51,211 bases of DNA from Patescibacteria group bacterium (GCA_018902845.1 JAHIPV010000023.1:1-51211); one strand, 5' to 3'; numbered from the stretch's first letter, positions 35,046 through 45,276 are shown. Program-made: numbers and translations. The notes: generated from the sequence alone by a model not told the origin.

Positions 35046-36056
35046 TCACTTCGTTCCTCGTGATGACATTAAAAACTCCCTTATATTATCCACCGTCGTC
35101 TTTACAATTCTTTCCACTGCTTCCACAGTATTAAAAGCATTATGTGGCGTAAACACCACATCATCCCTATCTCTTAACATATGAAAACTAAGAACCTCCT
35201 TTAAATCATCCTTATTCACTCCACCCTCAGTCACCACTCGATCATCAACAACTCTTTTTTCTTCTTCTGTCACATCCAATCCAGCCCCAAATAAAATCCC
35301 TTCATTCAAAGCCCACAAAATTGATTCCGCCTCCACCACCGGCCCTCTGCAAGTATTAATCAGAATACATCCTTTCTTCATCAAACTAATATTATTTCTA
35401 TTAATCAAGTGAAATGTGTCAGGAGTAAAAGGTACATGCAAAGACACAAAATCAGACCTTTTCAAACACTCCTCCAAACTCACATACTTAAATCCCAGTT
35501 TCTTCTCCAATTTTAAATCTCTCTTCCTACCCACACCCAAAATCTCCATACCAAAACCCTTGGCCATTTCAATCATATTTTGTCCAATTCTACCCACTCC
35601 AACTACCCCCAAAGTCTTTCCAAAAAGATCCATCCCTGTCAGCCCTTCAGGGTTAAATTCTCCCTCTTCAACGGCCTGATGAGCCACTACAATTTTTTTT
35701 GCTACAGCCAAAAGTAAAGCAAATGCATATTCGGCCACAGTTCTGGAACCATATTCAGGCACATTTTTAAACACAATCTTTCTCCTCTTGCACTCATCAA
35801 TATCAATATGATCCATTCCTGTTGACCTGGTCGCTATCATCTTTAAATCCGGCAACTTAGCCAAAACTTTCTTGTTTAAAGACGAATTTACAAACACAGA
35901 CAAAACCTCATATTTCTTGGCTAATTCGATATTTTCTTCCACCACACCCTCAAAAATCCCCACCCCAAAACTATCCAAACCCGATATTTCTTTTTCAATT
36001 ATTTCCCTCTCCCAACTCTTAACTCCAAAAAACCCAATCCTAAAATCTTTCTTCAT
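35046..36056 (-). CDS. D-isomer-specific 2-hydroxyacid dehydrogenase
   Basis: GKTLGVVGVGRIGQNM, LINTCRGPVVEAESILWALNEG, FTPHNAFNTVEA. Confidence 0.93.
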   Translation of the reverse strand: MKKDFRIGFFGVKSWEREIIEKEISGLDSFGVGIFEGVVEENIELAKKYEVLSVFVNSSLNKKVLAKLPDLKMIATRSTGMDHIDIDECKRRKIVFKNVPEYGSRTVAEYAFALLLAVAKKIVVAHQAVEEGEFNPEGLTGMDLFGKTLGVVGVGRIGQNMIEMAKGFGMEILGVGRKRDLKLEKKLGFKYVSLEECLKRSDFVSLHVPFTPDTFHLINRNNISLMKKGCILINTCRGPVVEAESILWALNEGILFGAGLDVTEEEKRVVDDRVVTEGGVNKDDLKEVLSFHMLRDRDDVVFTPHNAFNTVEAVERIVKTTVDNIREFLMSSRGTK

Positions 36057-36203
36057 ACTCTAATTATATATTATCAAATTTTCTTTTTTCCTATCTTCCC
36101 ATATCTCATTTCACACCTCTCGTTTTCACCATTGACATACTAACCCACCTTATGTTTTACTGATTGTAGTTATTAATTACTTTGATATAAGAGGAGCCAC
36201 CCA

Positions 36204-36479
36204 ATGAATGATCAAACCATAGCACAAGACAATCCTGTGCAACAAATCCCTATGCAAAAAACTGCCAAAAAAAGGGTCGATGGAATCTCAATAGACAATC
36301 TCCCCGACTTACTAACAGTCGGCGAAGTAGCAGAACTCTTAAGAGTTTCCAAGCTCACCATCAAAAGATGGGGCAAAAGGGGTAAACTGCCAGCCATCAG
36401 AATCAATGCCAGAGGTGACCGTCGTTACCGAAAAGAAGCTGTCCTTTGGCTACTTGGTATCCAACCCAACGAAACCTAA
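36204..36479 (+). CDS. MerR/excisionase-type helix-turn-helix protein
   Basis: LLTVGEVAELLRVSKLTIKRWGKRGKLPAIRI...RRYRKEAVLWLL. Confidence 0.88.
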   Translation: MNDQTIAQDNPVQQIPMQKTAKKRVDGISIDNLPDLLTVGEVAELLRVSKLTIKRWGKRGKLPAIRINARGDRRYRKEAVLWLLGIQPNET

Positions 36480-37387
36480 ACTAAAATCCTGCCCTTCCTA
36501 GTCCTTTTTATCAATCCTTTTTTCATCAAATAAGGCTCATACACTTCTTCAATTGTCCCCACATCTTCTGTTAATGCCGCCGCCAAATTATCAACCCCAA
36601 CCGGTCCTCCATCGTACTGTTTTTTTATCACATCCAAATACTTTCTATCTGCATCAGACAACCCCATTTCATCTATACCCAGCATTTCTAAAGCCTCTTT
36701 CGTCTCCGCCAACCTTATCCTTCCATCACTATTTACCTGAGCATAATCTCTGATTCTCTTTAGTAATCTGTTAGCAATCCTTGGTGTGCCTCTAGATCTT
36801 TTTGCTATCTCAAATGCCGCCTTGTCATCAATTTTACTTTGCAAAAGTTCTGCCGTTCTCTTAACCACATCCTCAAGCTCTTCATCCTGATAAAAATCCA
36901 ATTGCTGAACATAACCAAATCGATCCCTCATTGGTCCACCCACCAATGCCATTCTAGTTGTTGCCCCAACAATAGTAAATCTCTCCAAATTCAGTCGAAC
37001 CGTTTTTGCCGACGGACCCTTGCCCAAGACTATATCCAAAACATAATCTTCCATAGCAGAATACAACGTTTCCTCAACAACTTTATTAAGCCGATGTATT
37101 TCATCAATAAACAAAATTGATCCTTTTTTGAGTCCGGTTAAAATAGCCGCCAAATCTCCCGCTCTAGCCAAAGCCGGCCCCGAAGTTACCTTGACAGAAA
37201 CACCCATTTCCTTTCCCAACAACATCGCCAAAGTAGTCTTTCCCAATCCTGGAGGTCCATAAAACAAAACATGATCCAACGACTCTTTTCTACCCTTAGC
37301 CGCATCCAAAAAAACTTTTAATCTTTTTTTTAACTTAGCCTGACCAATAAATTCATCTAAACTCTCTGGTCTTAACTTAGCTCTCAT
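36476..37387 (-). CDS. ruvB: Holliday junction helicase RuvB
   Basis: RPESLDEFIGQAKLKKRLKVFL, DHVLFYGPPGLGKTTLA. Confidence 0.97.
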   Translation of the reverse strand: MRAKLRPESLDEFIGQAKLKKRLKVFLDAAKGRKESLDHVLFYGPPGLGKTTLAMLLGKEMGVSVKVTSGPALARAGDLAAILTGLKKGSILFIDEIHRLNKVVEETLYSAMEDYVLDIVLGKGPSAKTVRLNLERFTIVGATTRMALVGGPMRDRFGYVQQLDFYQDEELEDVVKRTAELLQSKIDDKAAFEIAKRSRGTPRIANRLLKRIRDYAQVNSDGRIRLAETKEALEMLGIDEMGLSDADRKYLDVIKKQYDGGPVGVDNLAAALTEDVGTIEEVYEPYLMKKGLIKRTRKGRILV

Positions 37388-37397
37388 AACTTACATT

Positions 37398-37685
37398 TTA
37401 TACTACTGCCCTCTCACCCCTCCTCCACTCTCCAACACTTTCTTCACTTAAACATCTTCTCGGACCAACACCAACACACAATCCATGACCCAACGACCCC
37501 AAATCAATTACCCTTCCTCGCCTCCCTCTCTCGCGACAATCCTCGCAAACCTTTTCTCCAAAAGGACCCAAACCAGCCTCTGAAACCGGCCTCAACAAAA
37601 CCCCACCCCAAAAAGAACCAACCTGTACATCATCAGCCATAAGTAAATTATAACACCACTTCTCACCTAAAACTCTCAGCGTCAT
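37398..37685 (-). CDS. hypothetical protein
   Basis: ORF only; real start may be the internal MADDVQVG Met. Confidence 0.4.
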   Translation of the reverse strand: MTLRVLGEKWCYNLLMADDVQVGSFWGGVLLRPVSEAGLGPFGEKVCEDCRERGRRGRVIDLGSLGHGLCVGVGPRRCLSEESVGEWRRGERAVV

Positions 37686-37716
37686 CCTGAGTCACCCGCA
37701 GGGAGACGAAGGATCT
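37681..37716. repeat. dispersed palindromic repeat
   Basis: gtcatcctgagtcacccgcagggagacgaaggatct. Confidence 0.8.
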
Positions 37717-37789
37717 CTTTCCCGTTATTCTTAATTCTTAGTTTTTGTTTTATTCATAAATCATAAATCATGCTTCATAAATCAAATTC

Positions 37790-38365
37790 TTAATTTATAT
37801 TCCTCAAACACCACTCAATCTTTTGTTCCAACATTTCTACATCAACAGGTACTTTGGATACCACACCCCTGATTTCATTTTTATCAAAACCCAACTGTAC
37901 CAATCCCAAATACAACTCATCTTTTTCCAATTCAAATCCGGCCGAAGTCAAATCAAGCTCCTTTTCGCTTCCAATTTTACTTTTTAAATCTACAATTATT
38001 CTCTGAGCAGTCTTTTTCCCAATTCCTTTAATTTTTTGAAAAAAGTCTACATTAGCATCGACAATCGCTTCTCTAATATCTTCACACAAACTATTATCAA
38101 AAATCTGCATAGCGCTTTTTGGCCCCACTCCAGAAACCGAAATTAAAATCTTAAACATTTCTACATCCCTTATATCTCCAAAACCATACAAACTCATATC
38201 ATTTTCTGATACTGCCATATAAGTAAAAACTTCCACCTCCTGCCCCACTCTCCAGTTGTTTAACAATCCACTCCCCAAATTGACCAAATACCCCACTCCA
38301 CCCACATCCACCTCTCCCAGTCTTATTCCCTTTCTCAACAACACTCCTCTTAAACTCGAAATCAT
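37790..38365 (-). CDS. ruvA: Holliday junction protein RuvA
   Basis: MISSLRGVLL, ISVSGVGPKSAMQI, IKGIGKKTAQRIIVDLK. Confidence 0.95.
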   Translation of the reverse strand: MISSLRGVLLRKGIRLGEVDVGGVGYLVNLGSGLLNNWRVGQEVEVFTYMAVSENDMSLYGFGDIRDVEMFKILISVSGVGPKSAMQIFDNSLCEDIREAIVDANVDFFQKIKGIGKKTAQRIIVDLKSKIGSEKELDLTSAGFELEKDELYLGLVQLGFDKNEIRGVVSKVPVDVEMLEQKIEWCLRNIN

Positions 38366-38368
38366 ACC

Positions 38369-38836
38369 TTATGATACCAGCTCTCTGTTTGTCGTCATAT
38401 GCGTCAAAGCCACCGCCACCGCATCAACGGCATGATCCGGTTTAGTAATTTCATCTAATCCCAACAAATTCTTAACCATGTACTCCACCTGATCTTTGTC
38501 TGCCCTGCCATATCCAGTCAAAGCCATCTTAATTTGTAAAGGCGTATATTCTATTACTTCCAAACCATTCTTCACTCCACAAACTTTTATCACTCCCATT
38601 GCTTCGGCCACTTGAATAGCCGACTTAACATTTTTGGCAAAATACAATCCTTCGATAGCCATCGCCTTCGGTTTATATTTCTTAATTAGTTTCTCAACCT
38701 CACCATATATTCTCCCCAACCTATCACTCAAATCCATGCTAGATACCGTTTCAACACACCCACATCCAATCAATTTATAGTCCTCCACCACCCCCCATCC
38801 CACATTAGCTAAACCCGGATCAATTCCCAAAATCAT
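38369..38836 (-). CDS. ruvC: Holliday junction resolvase RuvC
   Basis: MILGIDPGLANVGWGV, AIEGLYFAKNVKSA, HAVDAVAVALTH. Confidence 0.96.
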   Translation of the reverse strand: MILGIDPGLANVGWGVVEDYKLIGCGCVETVSSMDLSDRLGRIYGEVEKLIKKYKPKAMAIEGLYFAKNVKSAIQVAEAMGVIKVCGVKNGLEVIEYTPLQIKMALTGYGRADKDQVEYMVKNLLGLDEITKPDHAVDAVAVALTHMTTNRELVS

Positions 38837-39034
38837 ATCTTATTATAAATCTATTCTAAACAACTTTTCTCATCTTGATAAACCAAAATTTCCTCACACT
38901 TACAAATTATAGGCTAACGCAAAACATTCCCACTTTTCCACACCACCACCCCATATATTTTTACTATCTAAAATAACCAAACACTATAAGTCTAATTTCA
39001 CACTTAAAAACCTAAAACAAGCTATAATAAAAAC

Positions 39035-40111
39035 ATGAACTATCTTAGGTTTTTTTCATCCCTAAAATCCCAATTCCCATCCCTACTTATCAAAAAAAAC
39101 TTCATCCTAGCTCCTCTAACAACACTCAAAATCGGTGGTCCAGCTGACATTTTCATCCAAACTTCCACCAATCAACAACTAATTAAAGTCCTAAAATATA
39201 TTTTTAATTGTCGTAGTTTAAAATCTCCAATCACTATTTTAGGTAACGGCTCTAATGTTTTAATCTCTGACTCCGGCATCCGTGGCATCGTCATCAAAAA
39301 CACTTCTTCCAACATAAAAATTCTCCCCAACATCTCAACACCTCTAAACACCAACACTCCAACGCACCATCTATCTACTCGCCACGCCGAATACCATCCC
39401 AAACAATACCTAAGCCTCAAAAACAAAGACTACGACGAATCAGGCTGTCCACAGGTCCTAGTTCAACTCGACGCCGGCACACCTCTTCCCTACGCCATTA
39501 ATCACTTAATCAAAAAAGGCATTACCGGTCTCCAATGGTTTGCTTATATCCCCGGTCAAATTGGCGGAGCTATTTGGTATAACATTCACGGCGGTAACCA
39601 CCATATATCAGAGTATATCCACAAGATAACTTTGTATAATCAAAGAACACAAAAACTTGAAACAATCCCTGCCACAAATTTCAAATGGAACTACGACACC
39701 TCTCCCTTTCAAAAAAAACCACATTTAATTATTCTGTCTATCACCCTTAAACTCTATAAAGGCAATACCACCAAAGCCAAAAACATTATCAAAGAATGGA
39801 TTACTCAAAAAAGTAAAATCCAACCAACCAACTCTGCCGGATCTGCTTTCAAAAACTTACCAGAAAAAACAACTGTGCCAATCTGGGGTCAGCACAAACC
39901 AACCGGCTGGATCATAGACCAACAACTAAAACTAAAAGGCAAACAAATAGGCGGAGCAAAAATTTCAGAAAAACACGCTAATTTTATCGTCAACACCGGC
40001 AATGCCACTGCCAAAGATTATCTAAAACTTACCAAATTAATTCAACAGCAATTCAAAAAACACTGGAATATAAACCTCCCCCTAGAAATCAAACCCCTCG
40101 GCCAATTCTAA
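39035..40111 (+). CDS. murB: UDP-N-acetylenolpyruvoylglucosamine reductase
   Basis: TTLKIGGPADIFI, ILGNGSNVLISDSGIRGIVIKN, GLQWFAYIPGQIGGAIWYNIHGG. Confidence 0.95.
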   Translation: MNYLRFFSSLKSQFPSLLIKKNFILAPLTTLKIGGPADIFIQTSTNQQLIKVLKYIFNCRSLKSPITILGNGSNVLISDSGIRGIVIKNTSSNIKILPNISTPLNTNTPTHHLSTRHAEYHPKQYLSLKNKDYDESGCPQVLVQLDAGTPLPYAINHLIKKGITGLQWFAYIPGQIGGAIWYNIHGGNHHISEYIHKITLYNQRTQKLETIPATNFKWNYDTSPFQKKPHLIILSITLKLYKGNTTKAKNIIKEWITQKSKIQPTNSAGSAFKNLPEKTTVPIWGQHKPTGWIIDQQLKLKGKQIGGAKISEKHANFIVNTGNATAKDYLKLTKLIQQQFKKHWNINLPLEIKPLGQF

Positions 40112-40506
40112 CCATATAAAACTTCCACCTCTTTAATTAGTTTTTTTACTATAATTCCAAATTTTTTAACTTTTTTAAGCACTTCATCCGCAGTTTTTTG
40201 TTTATAAGTATGCGCCGTTAAATTTCTTGCATCCAAAAAACCAAACCATTTGATCGAACTATCAACTAAACCCAACTTGGCCGATTCTCTTATTATTGTC
40301 TTAATGCCATAAGTCTGTTTATGTTGATCAGTCAAAACCACCTGCATCAACTTCCAACTTAACTCAAAAGTAAACTCAAATCTCTGAATTATTCCATCTT
40401 TCTCCAATCTGCTTAAATCCGGCTTATCATACCTATCATAAGCCTCATCCAATCTTAAAACAGCCTCTTTTAAATCACTTAACAGTTTATTTATTTTATC
40501 TGACAT
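40108..40506 (-). CDS. HepT-like HEPN toxin
   Basis: RNLTAHTY = RX4HXY motif; FEFTFELSWKLMQ. Confidence 0.92.
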   Translation of the reverse strand: MSDKINKLLSDLKEAVLRLDEAYDRYDKPDLSRLEKDGIIQRFEFTFELSWKLMQVVLTDQHKQTYGIKTIIRESAKLGLVDSSIKWFGFLDARNLTAHTYKQKTADEVLKKVKKFGIIVKKLIKEVEVLYG

Positions 40507-40816
40507 AATTATTCAAACTTATAACTTTTTTTAAAGCAATTTTTTTAAATTTTTCATCAACATTATAAAAATCTACCACATCTACAGTATAAGGAATATT
40601 TGATTCTTCTAATTCTTCCTCAATTGCCATCTTTTTCATTACTGACATCTTGCCTTTTGAAATCAAGCCCACATCCACATCGCTAAACTTTCTCTTCTTT
40701 CCCACAGCTCTTGACCCAAATACAAAAGCCTTTACCTTCTTCTTATCAAAATACTTAAAAACAATCTCAGCAATCTTTTTATAAACCCCCTCATCATTCA
40801 TACTCCATTCTAACAT
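40496..40816 (-). CDS. MntA-like nucleotidyltransferase antitoxin
   Basis: GSRAVGKKRKFSDVD = GSX10DXD; precedes and overlaps hepT-like gene. Confidence 0.92.
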   Translation of the reverse strand: MLEWSMNDEGVYKKIAEIVFKYFDKKKVKAFVFGSRAVGKKRKFSDVDVGLISKGKMSVMKKMAIEEELEESNIPYTVDVVDFYNVDEKFKKIALKKVISLNNYVR

Positions 40817-40969
40817 TCAAGTCCTTCAGCCTTTCTTCTTTACCAAAAAACAAAACCAACTCTTAAAACTCCAAGGTCCAAAAATCATCAAAACCTATCT
40901 AAAATATTTCAACAAATACAAAAAAGACAGCCAAACCATCGAATCACTTCTCTAAAACCAATCCTCTTT

Positions 40970-41842
40970 CTACCTTTCAACCTTCATCGTCAATACCTTC
41001 CAAATAAACTTTGGCAAAGCCAACTGTCTTTTCCACCTTTTTGGTTCTTTATACAATGAATACAGCCATTCTAAGCCCGTTTTTCTCATAACTTTAGGCG
41101 CTCTTTTAAGATCTCCACTATAATAATCCATACTTCTTCCAACTCCCATCACCAGCCTGACTCCAGCTTTCTCCAACTTTTTTAAATTCTTATCAATCCA
41201 CTCTTCCTGTTTTTTCATACCATAGGCCACAAATAATACTTTAGCCTTACTTTCCTTAATTTTCTCCAACACTTCATCATCGCTAAACTTCGGCCTCCCC
41301 TCACAACTTCCAAATTGAAAATTGAAAATTGAAAATTGAAAATTTGTTCCTGTCTTCTCGGCTCCATCTCCCCACCCTCCCAAAAAAAATACTTTCCATT
41401 TCTTTTTCGCCGCCAAAATACAAATATCTTTCATTAAGCTACTTCCAGCCACAATTCTGTCACTATACTTTCCCATCAATATACTTACCCCAACCCAAAA
41501 TCCCACCAATAGACGCCACAAAAAAATAAAAGGTTTAAAAATTAAAAATTTAAAATTAAAAATTTGAAGTTGCTTCGCCCAAACCAATCCTATTCCATCA
41601 CATACATTTAAATCAGTCTTCTTTTTTAAAATCTTTTTAAAATTTTTGTCTTTAATCGACGCTATAACAAATTCAGGATTAATCGTCGCCACAAATTTTA
41701 TACTTCCATCCTCATGTCCCATAAAAATACTTCTTTTCAAAATTTTTAGCACTTCATCACTACTTCCGCCAAAAATAGGAATGTCGAATATTTTCCATAT
41801 CTTATCGGAAACAATACCACTTTTGTCAATCCGTTTTTTCAT
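40970..41842 (-). CDS. WecG/TagA/CpsF family glycosyltransferase
   Basis: TINPEFVIASIKD, CDGIGLVWA, KVFFLGGWG, LFVAYGMKKQEEWI, VGRSMDYYSGDLKRAPKVMRKTGLEWLYSLYKEPKR. Confidence 0.93.
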   Translation of the reverse strand: MKKRIDKSGIVSDKIWKIFDIPIFGGSSDEVLKILKRSIFMGHEDGSIKFVATINPEFVIASIKDKNFKKILKKKTDLNVCDGIGLVWAKQLQIFNFKFLIFKPFIFLWRLLVGFWVGVSILMGKYSDRIVAGSSLMKDICILAAKKKWKVFFLGGWGDGAEKTGTNFQFSIFNFQFGSCEGRPKFSDDEVLEKIKESKAKVLFVAYGMKKQEEWIDKNLKKLEKAGVRLVMGVGRSMDYYSGDLKRAPKVMRKTGLEWLYSLYKEPKRWKRQLALPKFIWKVLTMKVER

Positions 41843-42366
41843 AGTTACCTGTTAATTTTACCAAAAAACAAAAAAACAAGTAAAAACAACCGTTTTTAAA
41901 GCTAAACAAACAAACAAACAAAACCATTTCTTAAAAATTAATTAATAATTATTTTAAAAAAACAATTATTCTTCTTTTTCAAAAAAGCATTTTTCCAAAA
42001 ATCAATTATAAAACCAACCTATTTAATAAAAATACAAGTACTATTTAATAAATATATCATTACTCCCCTAATCAATTTACTATAAGTCTATCTAGATAAA
42101 AAACCAACAATTAAATTTAAAACATATTGCACAAATTTATTACCCAAATATAAATCAAAAAAAATTTACACCCAAAATTCTACTTTATAACCAACCTGTC
42201 AGAAAATATCGTTATTTAGTAAAAAAATACTTGCTAAACTTCTTCACCCTAACCATTTTTTCATCCAAAACCAAAAATTTTAACAAACCAGTTATTATAA
42301 GAAAAATTAGAAATTAAAAATTAGAAATTAGAAATTAAAGATAAAAAATATTATAAACAGTATTTT

Positions 42367-43368
42367 TTATCTTAGTGCCTTTCGGTAAACGTCCAAATTC
42401 TCTATCGCTATTCCAGTTCCTTTAATTACACAAAATTGTGGTTCTAGCGCCACATGGGCTGCCACTCCAATTTCTCTGGCAATTAGTTTATTAAAAGCAT
42501 CCAGTTGTGCTGTTCCACCGCTCAAAACAATTCCACTATCCATAATATCAGCTACCAATTCAGGAGGAGTAACTTTTAAGGTTTCTCTGATTATATTTAC
42601 AATTCCACCCAACACCTCTTTAATAGCCTCAAAAATCTCAACTGAATCTACTTCTACAACTTTTGGCAAACCATATACATTACTTCTTCCCCTAACTTCC
42701 ATCTTTTTGCTTCTCTTTGGTCTCACGGCACAACCTATTCTAATTTTAATATCTTCAGCACTTTGTTCTCCAACCACTAAATCATATTTATTTCTCAAAA
42801 ATTCCATAATCGCCCAATCTAGTTTATTACCTCCAATTCGAATACTTCTGTGAGTTATCACACCCCCAAGGCTAATCACTGCCGCCTCAGCTGCTCCTCC
42901 CCCAACATCCACAATCATATTGCCAAAACTCTCTGATACTGGAATACCTGCCCCAATTGCAGCCGCTAACGGTTCGTCTATCAAATAGGCTTTTTTTGCT
43001 CCAGCTGATAAAGTAGCCTCCAATACGGCCCTTTGTTCAACTTGAGTTACCCCGGCAGGCACACATATCATCACTTCTGGTCTCATAAACCAGGCTGTTC
43101 CCATTACTTTTCTCAAAAAATATCTAAGCATTGCCTCTGTTACCTCGTAGTCAGCAATCACCCCATCCTGCATTGGCCTAATCACTTCAATATACTCAGG
43201 AGATTTTCCCAACATTACCTTAGCTTCCTCCCCAACCGCAAGAATCCTTCTATCCTCTGTTCCAATAGCCACAATAGTTGGTTCATTCAAAACTAACCCT
43301 CTACCTACCTCCCAAACCATTGAATTAGTCGTTCCCAAATCAATTGCCAATCTTCTAAATAATTTCAC
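42367..43368 (-). CDS. mreB: rod shape-determining protein MreB/Mbl
   Basis: LAIDLGTTNSMVW, VEQRAVLEATLSAGAKKAYLIDEPLAAAIGAG. Confidence 0.95.
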   Translation of the reverse strand: MKLFRRLAIDLGTTNSMVWEVGRGLVLNEPTIVAIGTEDRRILAVGEEAKVMLGKSPEYIEVIRPMQDGVIADYEVTEAMLRYFLRKVMGTAWFMRPEVMICVPAGVTQVEQRAVLEATLSAGAKKAYLIDEPLAAAIGAGIPVSESFGNMIVDVGGGAAEAAVISLGGVITHRSIRIGGNKLDWAIMEFLRNKYDLVVGEQSAEDIKIRIGCAVRPKRSKKMEVRGRSNVYGLPKVVEVDSVEIFEAIKEVLGGIVNIIRETLKVTPPELVADIMDSGIVLSGGTAQLDAFNKLIAREIGVAAHVALEPQFCVIKGTGIAIENLDVYRKALR

Positions 43369-43425
43369 ATACCAATTCTACCAAAACCCAAATCTTAAAA
43401 GTGCTAAATATTGTCTTTTTTATCC

Positions 43426-43503
43426 GTCATCCTGAGTGTAGCAAAGCATCCCGTTGGAACTAAATCTTACTCTGGGATTCTTCGCTCCCGCTCAGAATGA
43501 CGC
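43426..43503. repeat. composite of dispersed palindromic repeats
   Basis: gtcatcctgagtgtagcaaagcatcccgttgg ... gggattcttcgctcccgctcagaatgac. Confidence 0.65.
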
Positions 43504-43688
43504 CTCTCCATCCGTCATCCCGATCGATCGGGGTCTAGCGTTAGCGCAAAGTACGGCACTTCGTGCCTAGATTTTTCACGAAGCCTGTCCTAAGTATTGC
43601 GAAAGATTCAGAATAACATAACAAAACGTTTGTAAAATTTAAAATATAAATTTTAAATACTTCTAAGTTATAATTAGAATATCAGTCA

Positions 43689-44900
43689 ATGAAAAATATC
43701 AACAAAAAGGATCTCAAGGGTTTAGCTATCATTGTCTCTGTACTCACCGTCATAATCCTTTTCACCAGTCTCATTTCCCTTTTGGCTCGCGGTTACAGGC
43801 CTAATTTTAAAAAAGGTTTTACGGTCAGATCCACTGGTTTAATTTCTGCCACCTCAACTCCACAATCAGCATCGGTCTATATTAATGACAGGCTTATTAC
43901 AGCCACCGATGATACTATCAACCTCCCCCCCGATGACTATCACATCAAAATTCAAAAAGATGGTTTTCTCCCTTGGGAAAAAGATATCAAAGTCATCAAA
44001 GAAGTTGTTACTCAAACCAATGTCACTCTTTTTAAATCAAGCCCAGAACTTAAACCATTAAGTTTAAGCGGTGCTATTAATCCGGTTTTAAACCACGATA
44101 AAAACAAAATAGTCTTTTCAGTCGCTTCGGCCTCAGCCTCAAAAAATAATGGTCTTTACCTAATTGAATTAAACAACACTCCCATGCATCTGAACAAAAT
44201 CGTCCCCAAACAACTCAGCTCTAATTCTTTCAACCTTGACTGGTCAAAAGCATCTTTCGAATTCTCTCCTGACTCAAAACAAATCCTAGCTCAATTTGCT
44301 AACAACTCCACTTCATATCTTTTATCCCTAGATAACCCCATAGTTCCTCAAAACCTATACGACATTACCCACCAAATTCCCATCATAAAAAAAGAATGGC
44401 AAGAACAAGAAGCCACTGAAATTGAAACTATCTTAGGGAAACTACCAAAAGAAATCAGGCCATTAATAAGCACCGCTTCGGCTCAAAACATTCAGTTTTC
44501 TTCTTCCGAAACTAAAATTCTTTATCTTGCCAGCTCAGATCAGCAAATCTCCGACAACATCATCACTCCTCCCCCATCGCAAAGCACTCAAGCTCAGCAA
44601 CGCAAAATCCAAAAAGATTACTACTATGTATATGACATAAAAGACGATACCAACTTTCAGATAGCCAATAAATCCGATATTCCCTCCATATCTTGGATCC
44701 CCAACTCAAATAATCTTGTCTTTGTCCAGGAAGACAAAATCAAAAGTATTGAATATGACCGAACAAATCAAATTACTCTTTTCGCAGGAAATTTTGACCA
44801 AAGTTTAATTGCCCCATTAACCAACGGTCAGGAAATAGTCACTCTAACTTCAGCATACGACGGCGCTCCCAAAAACCTCTACAGCATCGGAATAAGATAA
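43689..44900 (+). CDS. PEGA-domain membrane-anchored protein
   Basis: STPQSASVYINDRLI...LPPDDYHIKIQKDGFLPWEKDIKV after one TM segment. Confidence 0.82.
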   Translation: MKNINKKDLKGLAIIVSVLTVIILFTSLISLLARGYRPNFKKGFTVRSTGLISATSTPQSASVYINDRLITATDDTINLPPDDYHIKIQKDGFLPWEKDIKVIKEVVTQTNVTLFKSSPELKPLSLSGAINPVLNHDKNKIVFSVASASASKNNGLYLIELNNTPMHLNKIVPKQLSSNSFNLDWSKASFEFSPDSKQILAQFANNSTSYLLSLDNPIVPQNLYDITHQIPIIKKEWQEQEATEIETILGKLPKEIRPLISTASAQNIQFSSSETKILYLASSDQQISDNIITPPPSQSTQAQQRKIQKDYYYVYDIKDDTNFQIANKSDIPSISWIPNSNNLVFVQEDKIKSIEYDRTNQITLFAGNFDQSLIAPLTNGQEIVTLTSAYDGAPKNLYSIGIR

Positions 44901-44913
44901 AAACCGCTACTCG

Positions 44914-45276
44914 CTACTCACAAACACTTTTTTCTATTCTTTCAATCTCTTCAATCAAGTCGTTTACTTCCTCCTCGCTCAATTCTTCACTCTCCAGGAT
45001 ATCTACCATCCACCCTATTCTATCTTCGGCAATCTCACGAGAAAGACAACTCAAACTCTCAATCTCTCTATAAGGAGCTTCCAGTCCCTCGTACAAATCC
45101 ATCTTAGCCAACTCTGCATCCGGCAAAACTACTTCTTCTTTTACTCCCAAAATCATCGCTTCCTGCACGAAATCTAAACGCATTCCTTCCTCATAAAACC
45201 TCAAAGGAACCAAAGCAAAAATAGCTACCACAAACGACACAATCAAAGTTCTAGTGTTTCTATCAAAACCTTTCAT
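44914..45276 (-). CDS. hypothetical membrane-anchored acidic protein
   Basis: ORF with N-terminal TM. Confidence 0.5.
   Translation of the reverse strand: MKGFDRNTRTLIVSFVVAIFALVPLRFYEEGMRLDFVQEAMILGVKEEVVLPDAELAKMDLYEGLEAPYREIESLSCLSREIAEDRIGWMVDILESEELSEEEVNDLIEEIERIEKSVCE

Noticed and set aside
35670-35700. Second CTGATGAG string as a possible hammerhead
   Set aside because: Inside the dehydrogenase CDS, with no flanking stems or correctly placed GAAA
41320-41345. Repeats around 41.3 kb as a CRISPR array
   Set aside because: Short head-to-tail AT-rich units with no spacers and no cas genes in the window
41843-42366. Replication origin in the AT-rich gap
   Set aside because: No DnaA/dnaN genes nearby, no clear DnaA boxes, and no apparent GC-skew reversal in the window
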